10,811 nucleotides of DNA. Source: Rubrobacter sp. Lineage in GTDB: Bacteria; Actinomycetota; Rubrobacteria; Rubrobacterales; Rubrobacteraceae. The stretch lies in the NCBI GenBank assembly GCA_013815485.1, contig JACDGB010000028.1, positions 1 to 10,811 on the forward strand, written 5' to 3'. The notes beneath the pieces were generated by a model, which saw nothing but the letters and a program-made list of their open reading frames with translations, was not told the DNA's origin and did not search any database. Below, in pieces: positions 1 to 6,909 of the stretch (position 1 is the first letter of the stretch; every line of letters begins with the position of its first letter). The translations under genes were made by a program, and so were the position numbers.

Positions 1-1
1 G

Positions 2-277
2 GACCGCAATGGCGAAAACCCGGAGCCCGGAGCCCGAGTACAGGCAGCCGTCCGACCTGAGAAGGTCCGGTTCGGGGACTCCGGCGACAACGTTTGCGGC
101 GTCGAGGTGCGCCAGATCGTGTACCTCGGGGTCAGCACGCAGTACATAACCAGGCTGCCGGACGGGACGAAGCTGGTGCTCTACCAGCAAAACTCCCACG
201 ACGCGGCCGGTCCCGCCGTCGGCGAAGAAGTCCGGGTGACATGGGACGTAAACAACTTTCTGATACTAGGAGGATAG
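2..277 (+). CDS. potA: PotA, polyamine ABC transporter ATPase, C-terminal fragment
   Basis: This is the last 91 codons of a gene that begins upstream of the window, with its stop TAG at 275-277. The visible part contains a VRPEKVRF segment followed by alternating short strands (VEVRQIVYLG, QYITRLPDG, EVRVTWD). This is the usual look of the C-terminal TOBE (OB-fold) domain of PotA-type ATPases, where VRPE opens the domain. The Walker and signature motifs of the nucleotide-binding domain lie outside the window and cannot be checked. PotA works at the inner face of the membrane, hydrolysing ATP to drive import through PotB/PotC, and its TOBE domain is thought to be regulatory. It lies two bases upstream of potD, and its final codons carry the potD ribosome binding site. 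The assignment rests on the TOBE remnant plus the immediately following potD-potB-potC. Confidence 0.88.
   Translation, partial: DRNGENPEPGARVQAAVRPEKVRFGDSGDNVCGVEVRQIVYLGVSTQYITRLPDGTKLVLYQQNSHDAAGPAVGEEVRVTWDVNNFLILGG
268..273 (+). promoter_or_regulatory. Ribosome binding site of potD (AGGAGG)
   Basis: A perfect AGGAGG lies inside the last two sense codons of potA, six bases before the ATG at 280. It fixes the potD start. An open frame continues upstream to 94, but that stretch overlaps the potA coding frame and would put an Arg-rich extension in front of the export signal. Confidence 0.9.
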
Positions 278-279
278 AA

Positions 280-1395
280 ATGCAGAGAAGAGACACAAGG
301 ATCAGCCGCGGCAGGTTCCTGAAGGCGATGGGCGCAGCCGGTGTCGCCGGTTCGACGCTCTCGGTACTGTCGGCCTGCCAGATGAACACGTCCTCCACGG
401 GCGGCGGAAGCAGCGGCGGCGGGCCGGAGGAGAAGAAACTCAACTTCTACAATTGGTCGGACTACGTCGCCGCGAGCACCATCCCCAGCTTTACGGAGAA
501 GACCGGCATAGAGGTCACGCAGGACTTCTTCTCATCCAATGAGGATTTGCTGGCGAAGCTCCAGGCAGGTGGTTCGGGGTACGATGTGATCGTGCCGAGC
601 GACTACATGGTCGCCATTATGATCAAATCCAAAGTCATCCAGAAGCTGGATAAGTCCAAGATCCCGAACGCCAAGAACGTCAGCGCCGACTACCGGGGAC
701 TCTCCTTCGATCCGAAAAACCAGTACAGCCTTCCGTACCAGTGGGGCACCACCGGCATCCTGTACAACAGGAAAGAGATCGGGCAACTCGACGCCACCTG
801 GGACGCCATGTGGGACCCACGGTTTGAGGGCGAGGTATCCATGCTCAACGACACCAGAGAGACCCTGGGCGCCGCCCTCTACAAACTGGGCTACTCCGTG
901 AACGCCACGGACCCGGAGCAACTTGCCGAGGCCAATGCAGAGTTGCAAAAGCAGAAACCTCTGCTGCGCGGCTACTTCGACTCGACCGAGGCAAGGCCGC
1001 TGGTCCAGAACGGCGACCTCCTGCTCGGGCACGTCTTCAGCGGGGATGCGTTCGTCGCCCTCTCGGAGAACGAAGACCTCGACTACCTCGTTCCGCAACC
1101 TGCCGCGACCCGCTGGACGGACACCATGTGCATCCCCGCGACCGCGCCACACCCTGACAACGCACACAAGTTCATAAACCACATCCTCGACGCCAACGTC
1201 GGGGCGAAGCTCTCGAACTACACGTACTACAACTCGCCCAACGGAGCCGCCCTCCCGATGATAGATGGCGCGCTGAAGGATCTTCCGGGCTACACGCTCC
1301 CACGCGAAGTCTTCGAGCGTCTCGAAGTCATCGAGGACACGGGGGAGACCACTCGCGAGTACGAGCGCATCTTCACCGAGGTAAAGAGTTCCTAG
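280..1395 (+). CDS. potD: PotD/PotF-type polyamine-binding lipoprotein
   Basis: This 371-residue extracellular binding protein would capture polyamine and deliver it to the PotBC permease. The N-terminus has basic residues (R3, R4, R7, R10, R12), an SRGRFLK stretch resembling a loosened twin-arginine motif, a hydrophobic core, and a lipobox LSAC ending at Cys33. A Gly/Ser-rich linker (about 39-48) follows. It is therefore predicted to be a lipid-anchored surface protein. From residue 54 it follows the PotD/PotF fold: NWSDY (58-62), YDVIVPSDY (101-109), NDTRE (190-194), SGDAF (254-258), RWTDTM (278-283) and YYNSPN (316-321). Judged by remembered E. coli alignments, likely amine ligands are W59, D61, Y109, D191, E194, D256, W279, D281 and Y317. 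The position that is Trp in both E. coli proteins is Phe253 here. The ATG at 280 is chosen for its strong ribosome binding site and correct signal peptide. The next gene starts after one base. Confidence 0.93.
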   Translation: MQRRDTRISRGRFLKAMGAAGVAGSTLSVLSACQMNTSSTGGGSSGGGPEEKKLNFYNWSDYVAASTIPSFTEKTGIEVTQDFFSSNEDLLAKLQAGGSGYDVIVPSDYMVAIMIKSKVIQKLDKSKIPNAKNVSADYRGLSFDPKNQYSLPYQWGTTGILYNRKEIGQLDATWDAMWDPRFEGEVSMLNDTRETLGAALYKLGYSVNATDPEQLAEANAELQKQKPLLRGYFDSTEARPLVQNGDLLLGHVFSGDAFVALSENEDLDYLVPQPAATRWTDTMCIPATAPHPDNAHKFINHILDANVGAKLSNYTYYNSPNGAALPMIDGALKDLPGYTLPREVFERLEVIEDTGETTREYERIFTEVKSS

Positions 1396-1396
1396 C

Positions 1397-2260
1397 GTGG
1401 GCGAGGAAAAGCGTGGATGGTCCGTGGGATTGGCGGGGTTGCTCACCCCCGTTACGATCTGGCTCGGGCTCTTCTTCCTGATACCGCTGCTCCTGATCCT
1501 GGCTTACTCCTTCGGGACCAGCAACGTCTACGGTGGGATAACGCTCGGCTTCAACCCAGGCAACTATCTCAGGGTCTTCGATCCGCTGTACCTCGAAATC
1601 ATCGGTCGCACGTTCGTCATCGCCGCGATCAATACTTTGATCTGCCTCGCGCTCGGGTATCCGCTGGCGTACTTCATCGTCTTCAAGGGCAGAAGGTGGC
1701 GCAACGTCCTGATCCTCTTGGTCATGGTCCCGTTCTGGACGAGCCTGTTGATCCGGGCCTACGCATGGGTCGTGATCCTGAGCGGCAATGGGATCGCGAA
1801 CAAAGCCCTCCAGTTCTTCGGCGTCACCGACGAGCCGCTTGACCTGATCTTCACCACCCAGGCGGTCATGATGGGCATGGTCTACTCGTACCTGCCGTTC
1901 ATGGTCCTGCCGCTGTACGCCGCGCTGGAGAAGTTCGACACTCGCCTGAAGGAGGCGGCCCAGGACCTTGGGGCGAGCAGATGGCACACCTTCTGGCGGG
2001 TCACGTTCCCGTTGAGCATGCCCGGCGTAATCGCGGGGAGCATCCTGGTCTTCATACCGTCGGCGGGGGAGTTCGTGATCCCGGACCTTCTGGGAGGCTC
2101 GCGCACGGTGATGACGGGGAACCTGATCCAGAACCAGTTCCTCCAGGCTAGAGACTGGGCCTTCGGCAGCGCCCTCTCGGTTATGCTCGCCGTGCTGCTG
2201 CTCGGTGCCATAATGTTCTACATCCGCCGCGTCGGGACGGACAAGCTGGAGGGGATGTAG
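1397..2260 (+). CDS. potB: PotB, polyamine ABC transporter permease
   Basis: This 287-residue integral membrane protein is one half of the membrane channel that imports polyamines. It has about six hydrophobic segments (near 12-37, 70-95, 102-130, 152-176, 209-230 and 256-275). The binding-protein-dependent permease motif is present as EAAQDLGAS at 186-194, followed by the usual FPLSMPGV run. This EAA loop docks on the ATPase PotA. The length matches PotB/PotH proteins (about 275-310). The start is GTG at 1397, one base after the potD stop. The nearest purine-rich site (GAGG at 1378-1381) is rather distant, so translation may depend on coupling with potD. An internal GTG at 1424 is a weaker alternative that would remove the charged N-terminus. 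Confidence 0.92.
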   Translation: MGEEKRGWSVGLAGLLTPVTIWLGLFFLIPLLLILAYSFGTSNVYGGITLGFNPGNYLRVFDPLYLEIIGRTFVIAAINTLICLALGYPLAYFIVFKGRRWRNVLILLVMVPFWTSLLIRAYAWVVILSGNGIANKALQFFGVTDEPLDLIFTTQAVMMGMVYSYLPFMVLPLYAALEKFDTRLKEAAQDLGASRWHTFWRVTFPLSMPGVIAGSILVFIPSAGEFVIPDLLGGSRTVMTGNLIQNQFLQARDWAFGSALSVMLAVLLLGAIMFYIRRVGTDKLEGM

Positions 2261-2261
2261 C

Positions 2262-3092
2262 GTGGCAGCCAAAGGCGGCCCCGTCTACAAGGGCGTCGGG
2301 AAGATTCCGGATAGGGTGCTCTTCTTGTTCGCCGGTCTCATCTACGCTTTCCTGTACGCCCCGATACTGGTTCTGATGTTCTTCTCGTTCAACTCCAGCC
2401 GCAGCACCCAAGTGTGGACGGGCTTCTCGACGCAGTGGTACGGGGAACTTCTGCGGGACGATTCGGTGCTCGCGGCCTTCAAGAACTCCATGATCGTCGG
2501 CGTGAGCGCAACGGCCATCGCCACCGTCATCGGCACGTTCACGGCCCTGGCCCTCTCGCGCCACCGCTTCCGCGGCAAGACATTCGCCGACACAGCAGTC
2601 TACGCAGCCACCGTGATGCCGGAGATCGTGGTCGGGGTGAGCCTGCTGGTTTTCTTCGTCGCCATCCAGTTCCCGCTCGGCATCACGACCATAGTTATCG
2701 CGCACGTAGCGTTCACCATCTCGTTCGTGACAATAGTGGTGCGCGCCCGGCTCTCGGGAATGGACGGTTCGATGGAGGAGGCGGCGCAGGACCTCGGGGC
2801 GAGCCCGGTACAGACGTTCCTGCGGGTGACGCTGCCGCTCATTCTGCCTGGCGTAATGGCCGGGGCGTTGCTCGCTTTCACGCTCTCGTTCGACGACTTC
2901 GTGATAACGTTCTTCATCTCGGGGGTTGGGTCGAGCACGCTGCCATTGAAGATATATTCCATGATCAAATTCGGCGTCAGCCCGGTCATCAACGCGCTCT
3001 CGACGGTGGTGCTCGTCGCGACGATGGTCTTGATCTTCGGCGGCAGCCGCATCTTTTTGAGGGAGGGAAAGGGTGGAGAGCAAGCAAACTGA
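2262..3092 (+). CDS. potC: PotC, polyamine ABC transporter permease
   Basis: This 276-residue partner permease completes the heterodimeric channel with PotB. Hydrophobic segments are visible near 20-43, 73-99, 111-135, 139-160, 193-215 and 243-265. The cytoplasmic EAA motif is EEAAQDLGAS at 172-181, followed by LPLILPGV, and then SFDDFVITFF (209-218), which is characteristic of PotC/PotI proteins. The start is GTG at 2262, with GGAGGGG at 2248-2254 placed seven bases upstream and overlapping the end of potB. The C-terminal 20 bases overlap the start of the next gene, which is in another frame. Confidence 0.93.
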   Translation: MAAKGGPVYKGVGKIPDRVLFLFAGLIYAFLYAPILVLMFFSFNSSRSTQVWTGFSTQWYGELLRDDSVLAAFKNSMIVGVSATAIATVIGTFTALALSRHRFRGKTFADTAVYAATVMPEIVVGVSLLVFFVAIQFPLGITTIVIAHVAFTISFVTIVVRARLSGMDGSMEEAAQDLGASPVQTFLRVTLPLILPGVMAGALLAFTLSFDDFVITFFISGVGSSTLPLKIYSMIKFGVSPVINALSTVVLVATMVLIFGGSRIFLREGKGGEQAN

Positions 3093-4584
3093 TAGCGGGG
3101 CGGCGCGCTCCGGAACCGGGAACAAGGGACTAAAACAGAATGCCATAGGCTTCCTCGACGCCCTCGTGATCGGGCTCGCCTCGACGGCTCCAGCCTATTC
3201 GCTGGCCGCCGTCATTGGGCTGGTCGTGGTTACGGTCGGCACGCAGGCCCCGGCGGTGCTCCTGGCGTCGTTCGTTCCGATGTTCTTCATCGCGGCGGCC
3301 TTCTATTACATGAACCGGGCCGACCAGGACTGCGGAACCACGTTCAGTTGGGTGACGCGGGCGATGGGACCGTGGGCTGGCTGGATGGGCGGGTGGGCCA
3401 TCTGCGTCACCGGCATCCTCGTCATCGGCTCGCTGGCCGACGTGGCCGCCCGCTACACGTATTTGCTGCTTGGGCTTGAGGGCATGGCTGGCTCCAAGCT
3501 CGCGGTGACGTTGCTCGCCGTGCTCATCATCTTGGTGATGACGGCGGTGTGCGTGATCGGGACCGAGATCTCGGCGAAAGTGCAGAACGTAATGATCACC
3601 GCCCAAGTCGTCGCTCTCCTTTTCTTTGCGGCAGCGGCACTCTTCCAAGTTTTCGGCGGCACGGCCCCCGAATCTTCCATCCAACCTCAACTGTCGTGGC
3701 TCAACCCATTCGCCATCGAGGACTCCTCGGCCCTGATCGCTGGCCTCCTCACCGGGGTCTTTATTTACTGGGGATGGGAGAGCGCGGTGAACCTGACCGA
3801 GGAGGTCGAGGACTCGGCCACCGCTCCGGGCCGCGCCGCCGTCGTCTCCACGGTCATATTGCTCCTCACCTACGTCTCCGTGACCATCGCGGTCGTTGCC
3901 TTCGCCGGGCTGGCCCAGGTTCAGAAGTTCGCAGACGACGACGCCATCTTCTCGACTGTGGCGAACGGGGTTCTCGGTTCGCCGTGGGACCAGATCGTGG
4001 TCCTCTCCGTCCTGACCTCAGCCCTCGCCTCGACCCAGACGACCATACTGCCAGCATCGCGCACCACGCTCTCGATGGCCCGCGCCGGGGCGATGCCCGC
4101 CTCACTTGGCGACGTACACCCGCGCCTCCTGACGCCGCACGTCTCCACCATCGTCATCGGCGTCCTTGCGACGGTCTGGTACGTCGTCGTGAACGTGCTC
4201 TCGGCCAACTTCCTCTTCGACACGCTCTCCGCGCTCTCGCTCATGATCGCCTTCTATTATTCACTCACGGGGTTCGCGTGCGCGATCTACTACCGCCATG
4301 AGCTACTCAAGTCGGTCAAGAACTTTGTGTTCATCGGCCTTGCCCCCGTGCTCGGTGGCCTGATCCTGGGCTTCCTGTTTTTCCGGTCCATCTTCGACCT
4401 CGCCGACCCCGGTGTTTCATACACGGGCGGCTCCCTCTTCGGGTTCGGCCTCCCGCTCGTGATCGGGCTCGGGTTCCTGATCCTGGGCGCCGTCTTGATG
4501 CTTCTCTGGCGCTTTTTCGGGGACCATGAGGCGTTTTCCCATCGCCGCCTGGAGACGGTGGATACGCCTTGGGAGGAGGGTTAG
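3073..4584 (+). CDS. APC-superfamily amino acid/polyamine permease
   Basis: This 503-residue polytopic membrane protein has about 12 hydrophobic segments, typical of amino acid-polyamine-organocation secondary transporters (about 450-520 residues). GLASTAPAYS (35-44) matches the broken first helix that forms the substrate site in this fold. DQDCGTTFSW (84-93), a WAGWMGGW stretch (101-108) and YWGWESAVNLTEE (232-244), in the position of helix 6, are also family-like. It probably uses a proton or cation gradient, or exchange, to move an amine or amino acid. The substrate cannot be read from sequence. Its place after potABCD suggests putrescine or a related amine, or export of a product such as GABA. 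The start is GTG at 3073, with GGGAGGG at 3061-3067 upstream. The 20-base overlap with potC implies translational coupling. Confidence 0.88.
   Translation: MESKQTDSGAARSGTGNKGLKQNAIGFLDALVIGLASTAPAYSLAAVIGLVVVTVGTQAPAVLLASFVPMFFIAAAFYYMNRADQDCGTTFSWVTRAMGPWAGWMGGWAICVTGILVIGSLADVAARYTYLLLGLEGMAGSKLAVTLLAVLIILVMTAVCVIGTEISAKVQNVMITAQVVALLFFAAAALFQVFGGTAPESSIQPQLSWLNPFAIEDSSALIAGLLTGVFIYWGWESAVNLTEEVEDSATAPGRAAVVSTVILLLTYVSVTIAVVAFAGLAQVQKFADDDAIFSTVANGVLGSPWDQIVVLSVLTSALASTQTTILPASRTTLSMARAGAMPASLGDVHPRLLTPHVSTIVIGVLATVWYVVVNVLSANFLFDTLSALSLMIAFYYSLTGFACAIYYRHELLKSVKNFVFIGLAPVLGGLILGFLFFRSIFDLADPGVSYTGGSLFGFGLPLVIGLGFLILGAVLMLLWRFFGDHEAFSHRRLETVDTPWEEG
4571..4580 (+). promoter_or_regulatory. 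Ribosome binding site of the UspA-family gene
   Basis: A purine run GGGAGGAGGG sits within the last codons of the permease, four bases before the ATG at 4585. That ATG follows the permease stop (4582-4584) with no intervening base. This is an unusually strong site at a zero-gap junction. Confidence 0.8.
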
Positions 4585-5016
4585 ATGCCGTGCGTGATCC
4601 TGGGCTACGACGGCTCCTCATCCGCGAAGGCGGCTCTCGGCACCGCCATCGAACAGGCGCGGACTTTCGGGGAGCGGCTCATTATCGTCTTCGCCGATGA
4701 GCCACCGGGACGCTCGGCGGGAGAAGAGTTTCGGGAGCATCGCCGCGTCCTCGATGAGATCGGCGAGAAAGTTCTGGGCGAGGCCGAAGCGGAGGCCCGC
4801 GCCGCCAGGATCGAGGTCGAGGCTATGATCCTTCACGGGAAGCCGGCGGTCGCGTTGGATGCCGCGGCGCGGGAGCGCGATGCGCGCCTGATCGTGATCG
4901 GCACCTATGGCGAGGGACCGCTGAGGAGCGCGATCCTGGGCTCGACCCCGCATAAGCTCCTGCACTTTTCGGAGGTTCCTGTACTCTGCGTCCCTCCCCC
5001 AGGATCGAAACCTTGA
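4585..5016 (+). CDS. UspA-family universal stress protein, ATP-binding type
   Basis: This 143-residue cytoplasmic single-domain Usp protein has the normal length for the family. The N-terminal strand ILGYDGSSSAKAAL (5-18) supplies the conserved Asp9 region. GTYGEG (106-111) and GSTPHKLL (119-126) give the pattern G-2x-G-9x-G-(S/T) at G106, G109, G119 and S120. In the family this marks ATP-binding members, as opposed to UspA-like members that lack it. It ends with the usual VPVLCV strand (131-136). It follows an APC permease directly. Usp domains are known to occur beside, or fused to, APC-type transporters, so a regulatory role on the permease is a reasonable inference. No partner is visible in the sequence itself. 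Confidence 0.9.
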   Translation: MPCVILGYDGSSSAKAALGTAIEQARTFGERLIIVFADEPPGRSAGEEFREHRRVLDEIGEKVLGEAEAEARAARIEVEAMILHGKPAVALDAAARERDARLIVIGTYGEGPLRSAILGSTPHKLLHFSEVPVLCVPPPGSKP

Positions 5017-5450
5017 CTACCATCCGCCCCATCCGCGAAGAGGACCGCGACGCCTGGCTTCCCCTCTGGCGCGGCTACAACGACTTCTACCGCAACGAGC
5101 CAACGGACGAGGTCACGCAGACGACCTTCCGGCGGCTGTGCGACGGCTCGGATGGGCTCTTCGGTCTGGTTTCGGAGGACGGCGAAGGCCGTCTTGTCGG
5201 GCTGGCGCATCTCGTGTTCCACTCGTCTACCTGGGCGACAGGGCCATATTGTTATCTGGAAGACCTGTTCGTCTCTCGCGAGGGACGCGGTTCGGGGGCG
5301 GGGATGGCCCTGATCAAGGGCGTCTACGAAGAGGCGGATCGGCGCAGCGCGGCTCACGTCTATTGGCATACCCAACAGTACAATGCTCCGGCCCGCTCAC
5401 TGTACGATACGGTGGCCCACGCCACATCGTTTGTGGTCTACGAGAGGTAA
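5013..5450 (+). CDS. GNAT N-acetyltransferase, possibly polyamine-directed
   Basis: This 145-residue GNAT-fold enzyme would transfer acetyl from acetyl-CoA to an amine. The N-terminus TIRPIREED (3-11) is the usual first strand. YLEDLFV (81-87) followed by R92-G-S-G95-A-G97 is GNAT motif A with the R-x-x-G-x-G acetyl-CoA pyrophosphate loop. NAPARSLYD (124-132) matches motif B, with Y131 in the position of the common catalytic Tyr. The YLED-FV plus NxPAxxxYD combination is also seen in spermidine/spermine acetyltransferases and yeast Hpa2-type enzymes, and this fits the potABCD context. The start is TTG at 5013, sharing TTGA with the stop of the Usp gene, with AGGA at 5001-5004 upstream. The substrate is inferred, and other small amines or protein N-termini remain possible. 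Confidence 0.85.
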   Translation: MTTIRPIREEDRDAWLPLWRGYNDFYRNEPTDEVTQTTFRRLCDGSDGLFGLVSEDGEGRLVGLAHLVFHSSTWATGPYCYLEDLFVSREGRGSGAGMALIKGVYEEADRRSAAHVYWHTQQYNAPARSLYDTVAHATSFVVYER

Positions 5451-5451
5451 C

Positions 5452-5456
5452 GGAGG
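5452..5456 (+). promoter_or_regulatory. Ribosome binding site fixing the aldehyde dehydrogenase start
   Basis: GGAGG lies four bases before the ATG at 5461 and just after the stop of the acetyltransferase (5448-5450). It selects 5461 over an in-frame ATG at 5383, which would overlap the acetyltransferase and add 26 residues unlike any aldehyde dehydrogenase N-terminus. Confidence 0.82.
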
Positions 5457-5460
5457 AAAT

Positions 5461-6876
5461 ATGACCGGAAACGGCCAATTCTCCGTCGTCAACCCGGCGA
5501 CGGAGGAGAACATCGAGGATGTCGAAGTCACCAGTTCCGGGGAACTGGATCGCGTCACCGAGCGGGCGAAACGAGGCTTCGAGGAATGGCGGGGCTTCGC
5601 GGGATTGGACCGGGCGGAGATCTTCCACGAGATATCCTATAGTTTGCGGGGACACGCGGACGAGCTTGCGGAGATTATGACTCGGGAGGGTGGCAAGCCG
5701 TTCGTTGAGAACCGCGACGAGGTGACGTGGGTGGCGGCTTGCTTCGATTACTACGGGGAGATCTCGCGGGACTCCATAGGCTACCTCCCGGCCCCCATCG
5801 AGCCCCAGCAACTCGCGCTGGTGATAAAGGAACCCGTCGGGACCGTCGCCTGCATCGTGCCCTGGAATTATCCGCTTCTGCTCGCCGTCTGGAAGGTCGC
5901 CCCCGCCCTCGCCGCCGGGAACGCGGTCATCCTCAAGCCCTCCGAGGAGACACCGCTTGCGACGAGGAGGATGGCGGAGTTGATCGAAGGTCTCCCCGAC
6001 GGTCTGTTTCAGGTCGTGTACGGTGCCGGAGACGTGGGACATGCGCTCGTCCGTCATCCCAGCGTGGACATGGTGGCTTTCACCGGGAGTCAGGAGACGG
6101 GGCGGAGGGTTGGGATCTCAGCCGCGGAGCGTCTGATGCGGGCGAACCTGGAACTCGGCGGGAAGGACCCGTTCATCGTCTGCGACGACGTGGACGTGGA
6201 GATCGCCGCCCAGGGCGCCGTGTGGGCCGCCTGCCTGAATGCCGGTCAGGTCTGCACCTCACCGGAACGTTTCTACGTCGAGAAAGGCGTTGCGAAAGAC
6301 TTCATCGAGGCGTCCAGAGAGTTCGTCGAGTCTTTGAACATCGGCGACCCGATGAACGAGCGGACGGACATTGGGCCAATGATCAACGGCCCCGGACGCG
6401 AGAAGGTGGAACGTCACGTCGGCGAGGCAGTTCAGAAGGGCGCGAAGCTGGTCGCTGGCGGCGAGCGGTGGGGAGAGCGGGGCTTCTACTACAAGCCAAC
6501 CGTCCTAACCGGCGTCACCCCATCCATGACGGTGATGCGCGACGAGACGTTCGGGCCGGTCGTGCCTATCGTGGAAGTAGACAGCCTCGACAAAGCCATC
6601 GAGCAGGCGAATTCGGTGCCCTATGGGCTTGGGGCGAACGTGTACACGCGGGACTTCGAGAAGATGCTGCGGTGCATGAGGGGGATTCGGGCTGGGACGG
6701 TCTGGATCAACGACCCCCTCACCGATAATGACGCCGCTCCATTCGGCGGCCAGAAAGGCAGCGGTATCGGCCGCGAACTGGGCCGGGAAGGTCTCGAAGC
6801 GTTCCAGGAATCCAAGCACGTCCACATAGATCCGAAGGTCGAGAAGAAGGAGTGGTGGTATCCGTATGGTGGATAG
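5461..6876 (+). CDS. NAD(P)-dependent aldehyde dehydrogenase
   Basis: This 471-residue cytoplasmic enzyme oxidises an aldehyde to the acid. It is close to the usual length for the superfamily (about 470-500). The start of the core is VVNPATEE (9-16). PWNYP (134-138) carries N136, which stabilises the oxyanion. ILKPSEETP (157-165) and FTGS (207-210) shape the cofactor site. ELGGK (231-235) carries the general base E231. NAGQVCTSPER (260-270) carries the catalytic C265. DETFGPV (361-367) carries E362, which holds the nicotinamide ribose. All key residues are present. The C-terminal PFGGQKGSGIGRELG (427-441) resembles betaine-aldehyde and succinate-semialdehyde type enzymes. With the polyamine genes, likely substrates are aminoaldehydes or succinate semialdehyde, but this is inferred. 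It differs clearly from the second dehydrogenase at 10410. Confidence 0.93.
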   Translation: MTGNGQFSVVNPATEENIEDVEVTSSGELDRVTERAKRGFEEWRGFAGLDRAEIFHEISYSLRGHADELAEIMTREGGKPFVENRDEVTWVAACFDYYGEISRDSIGYLPAPIEPQQLALVIKEPVGTVACIVPWNYPLLLAVWKVAPALAAGNAVILKPSEETPLATRRMAELIEGLPDGLFQVVYGAGDVGHALVRHPSVDMVAFTGSQETGRRVGISAAERLMRANLELGGKDPFIVCDDVDVEIAAQGAVWAACLNAGQVCTSPERFYVEKGVAKDFIEASREFVESLNIGDPMNERTDIGPMINGPGREKVERHVGEAVQKGAKLVAGGERWGERGFYYKPTVLTGVTPSMTVMRDETFGPVVPIVEVDSLDKAIEQANSVPYGLGANVYTRDFEKMLRCMRGIRAGTVWINDPLTDNDAAPFGGQKGSGIGRELGREGLEAFQESKHVHIDPKVEKKEWWYPYGG

Positions 6877-6909
6877 CTTTCATCGGCAAGAGTCGAAGGC
6901 TGGTAGCTA

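Noticed and set aside
94..279. N-terminal extension of PotD
   Set aside because: It overlaps the potA reading frame, is Arg-rich, would precede the signal peptide, and the strong AGGAGG site selects 280.
2181..3146. Open frame on the - strand (321 codons) opposite potC
   Set aside because: The product is dominated by Arg, Glu, His and Asp without a fold signature, and the opposite strand is clearly a permease with an EAA motif.
5383..5460. N-terminal extension of the aldehyde dehydrogenase
   Set aside because: It overlaps the acetyltransferase 3' end; GGAGG at 5452-5456 and the family N-terminus both support 5461.
6877..6909. Possible terminator or promoter in the gap before the metallo-hydrolase
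   Set aside because: 33 bases with no stem-loop followed by T residues and no recognisable -35/-10 pair.
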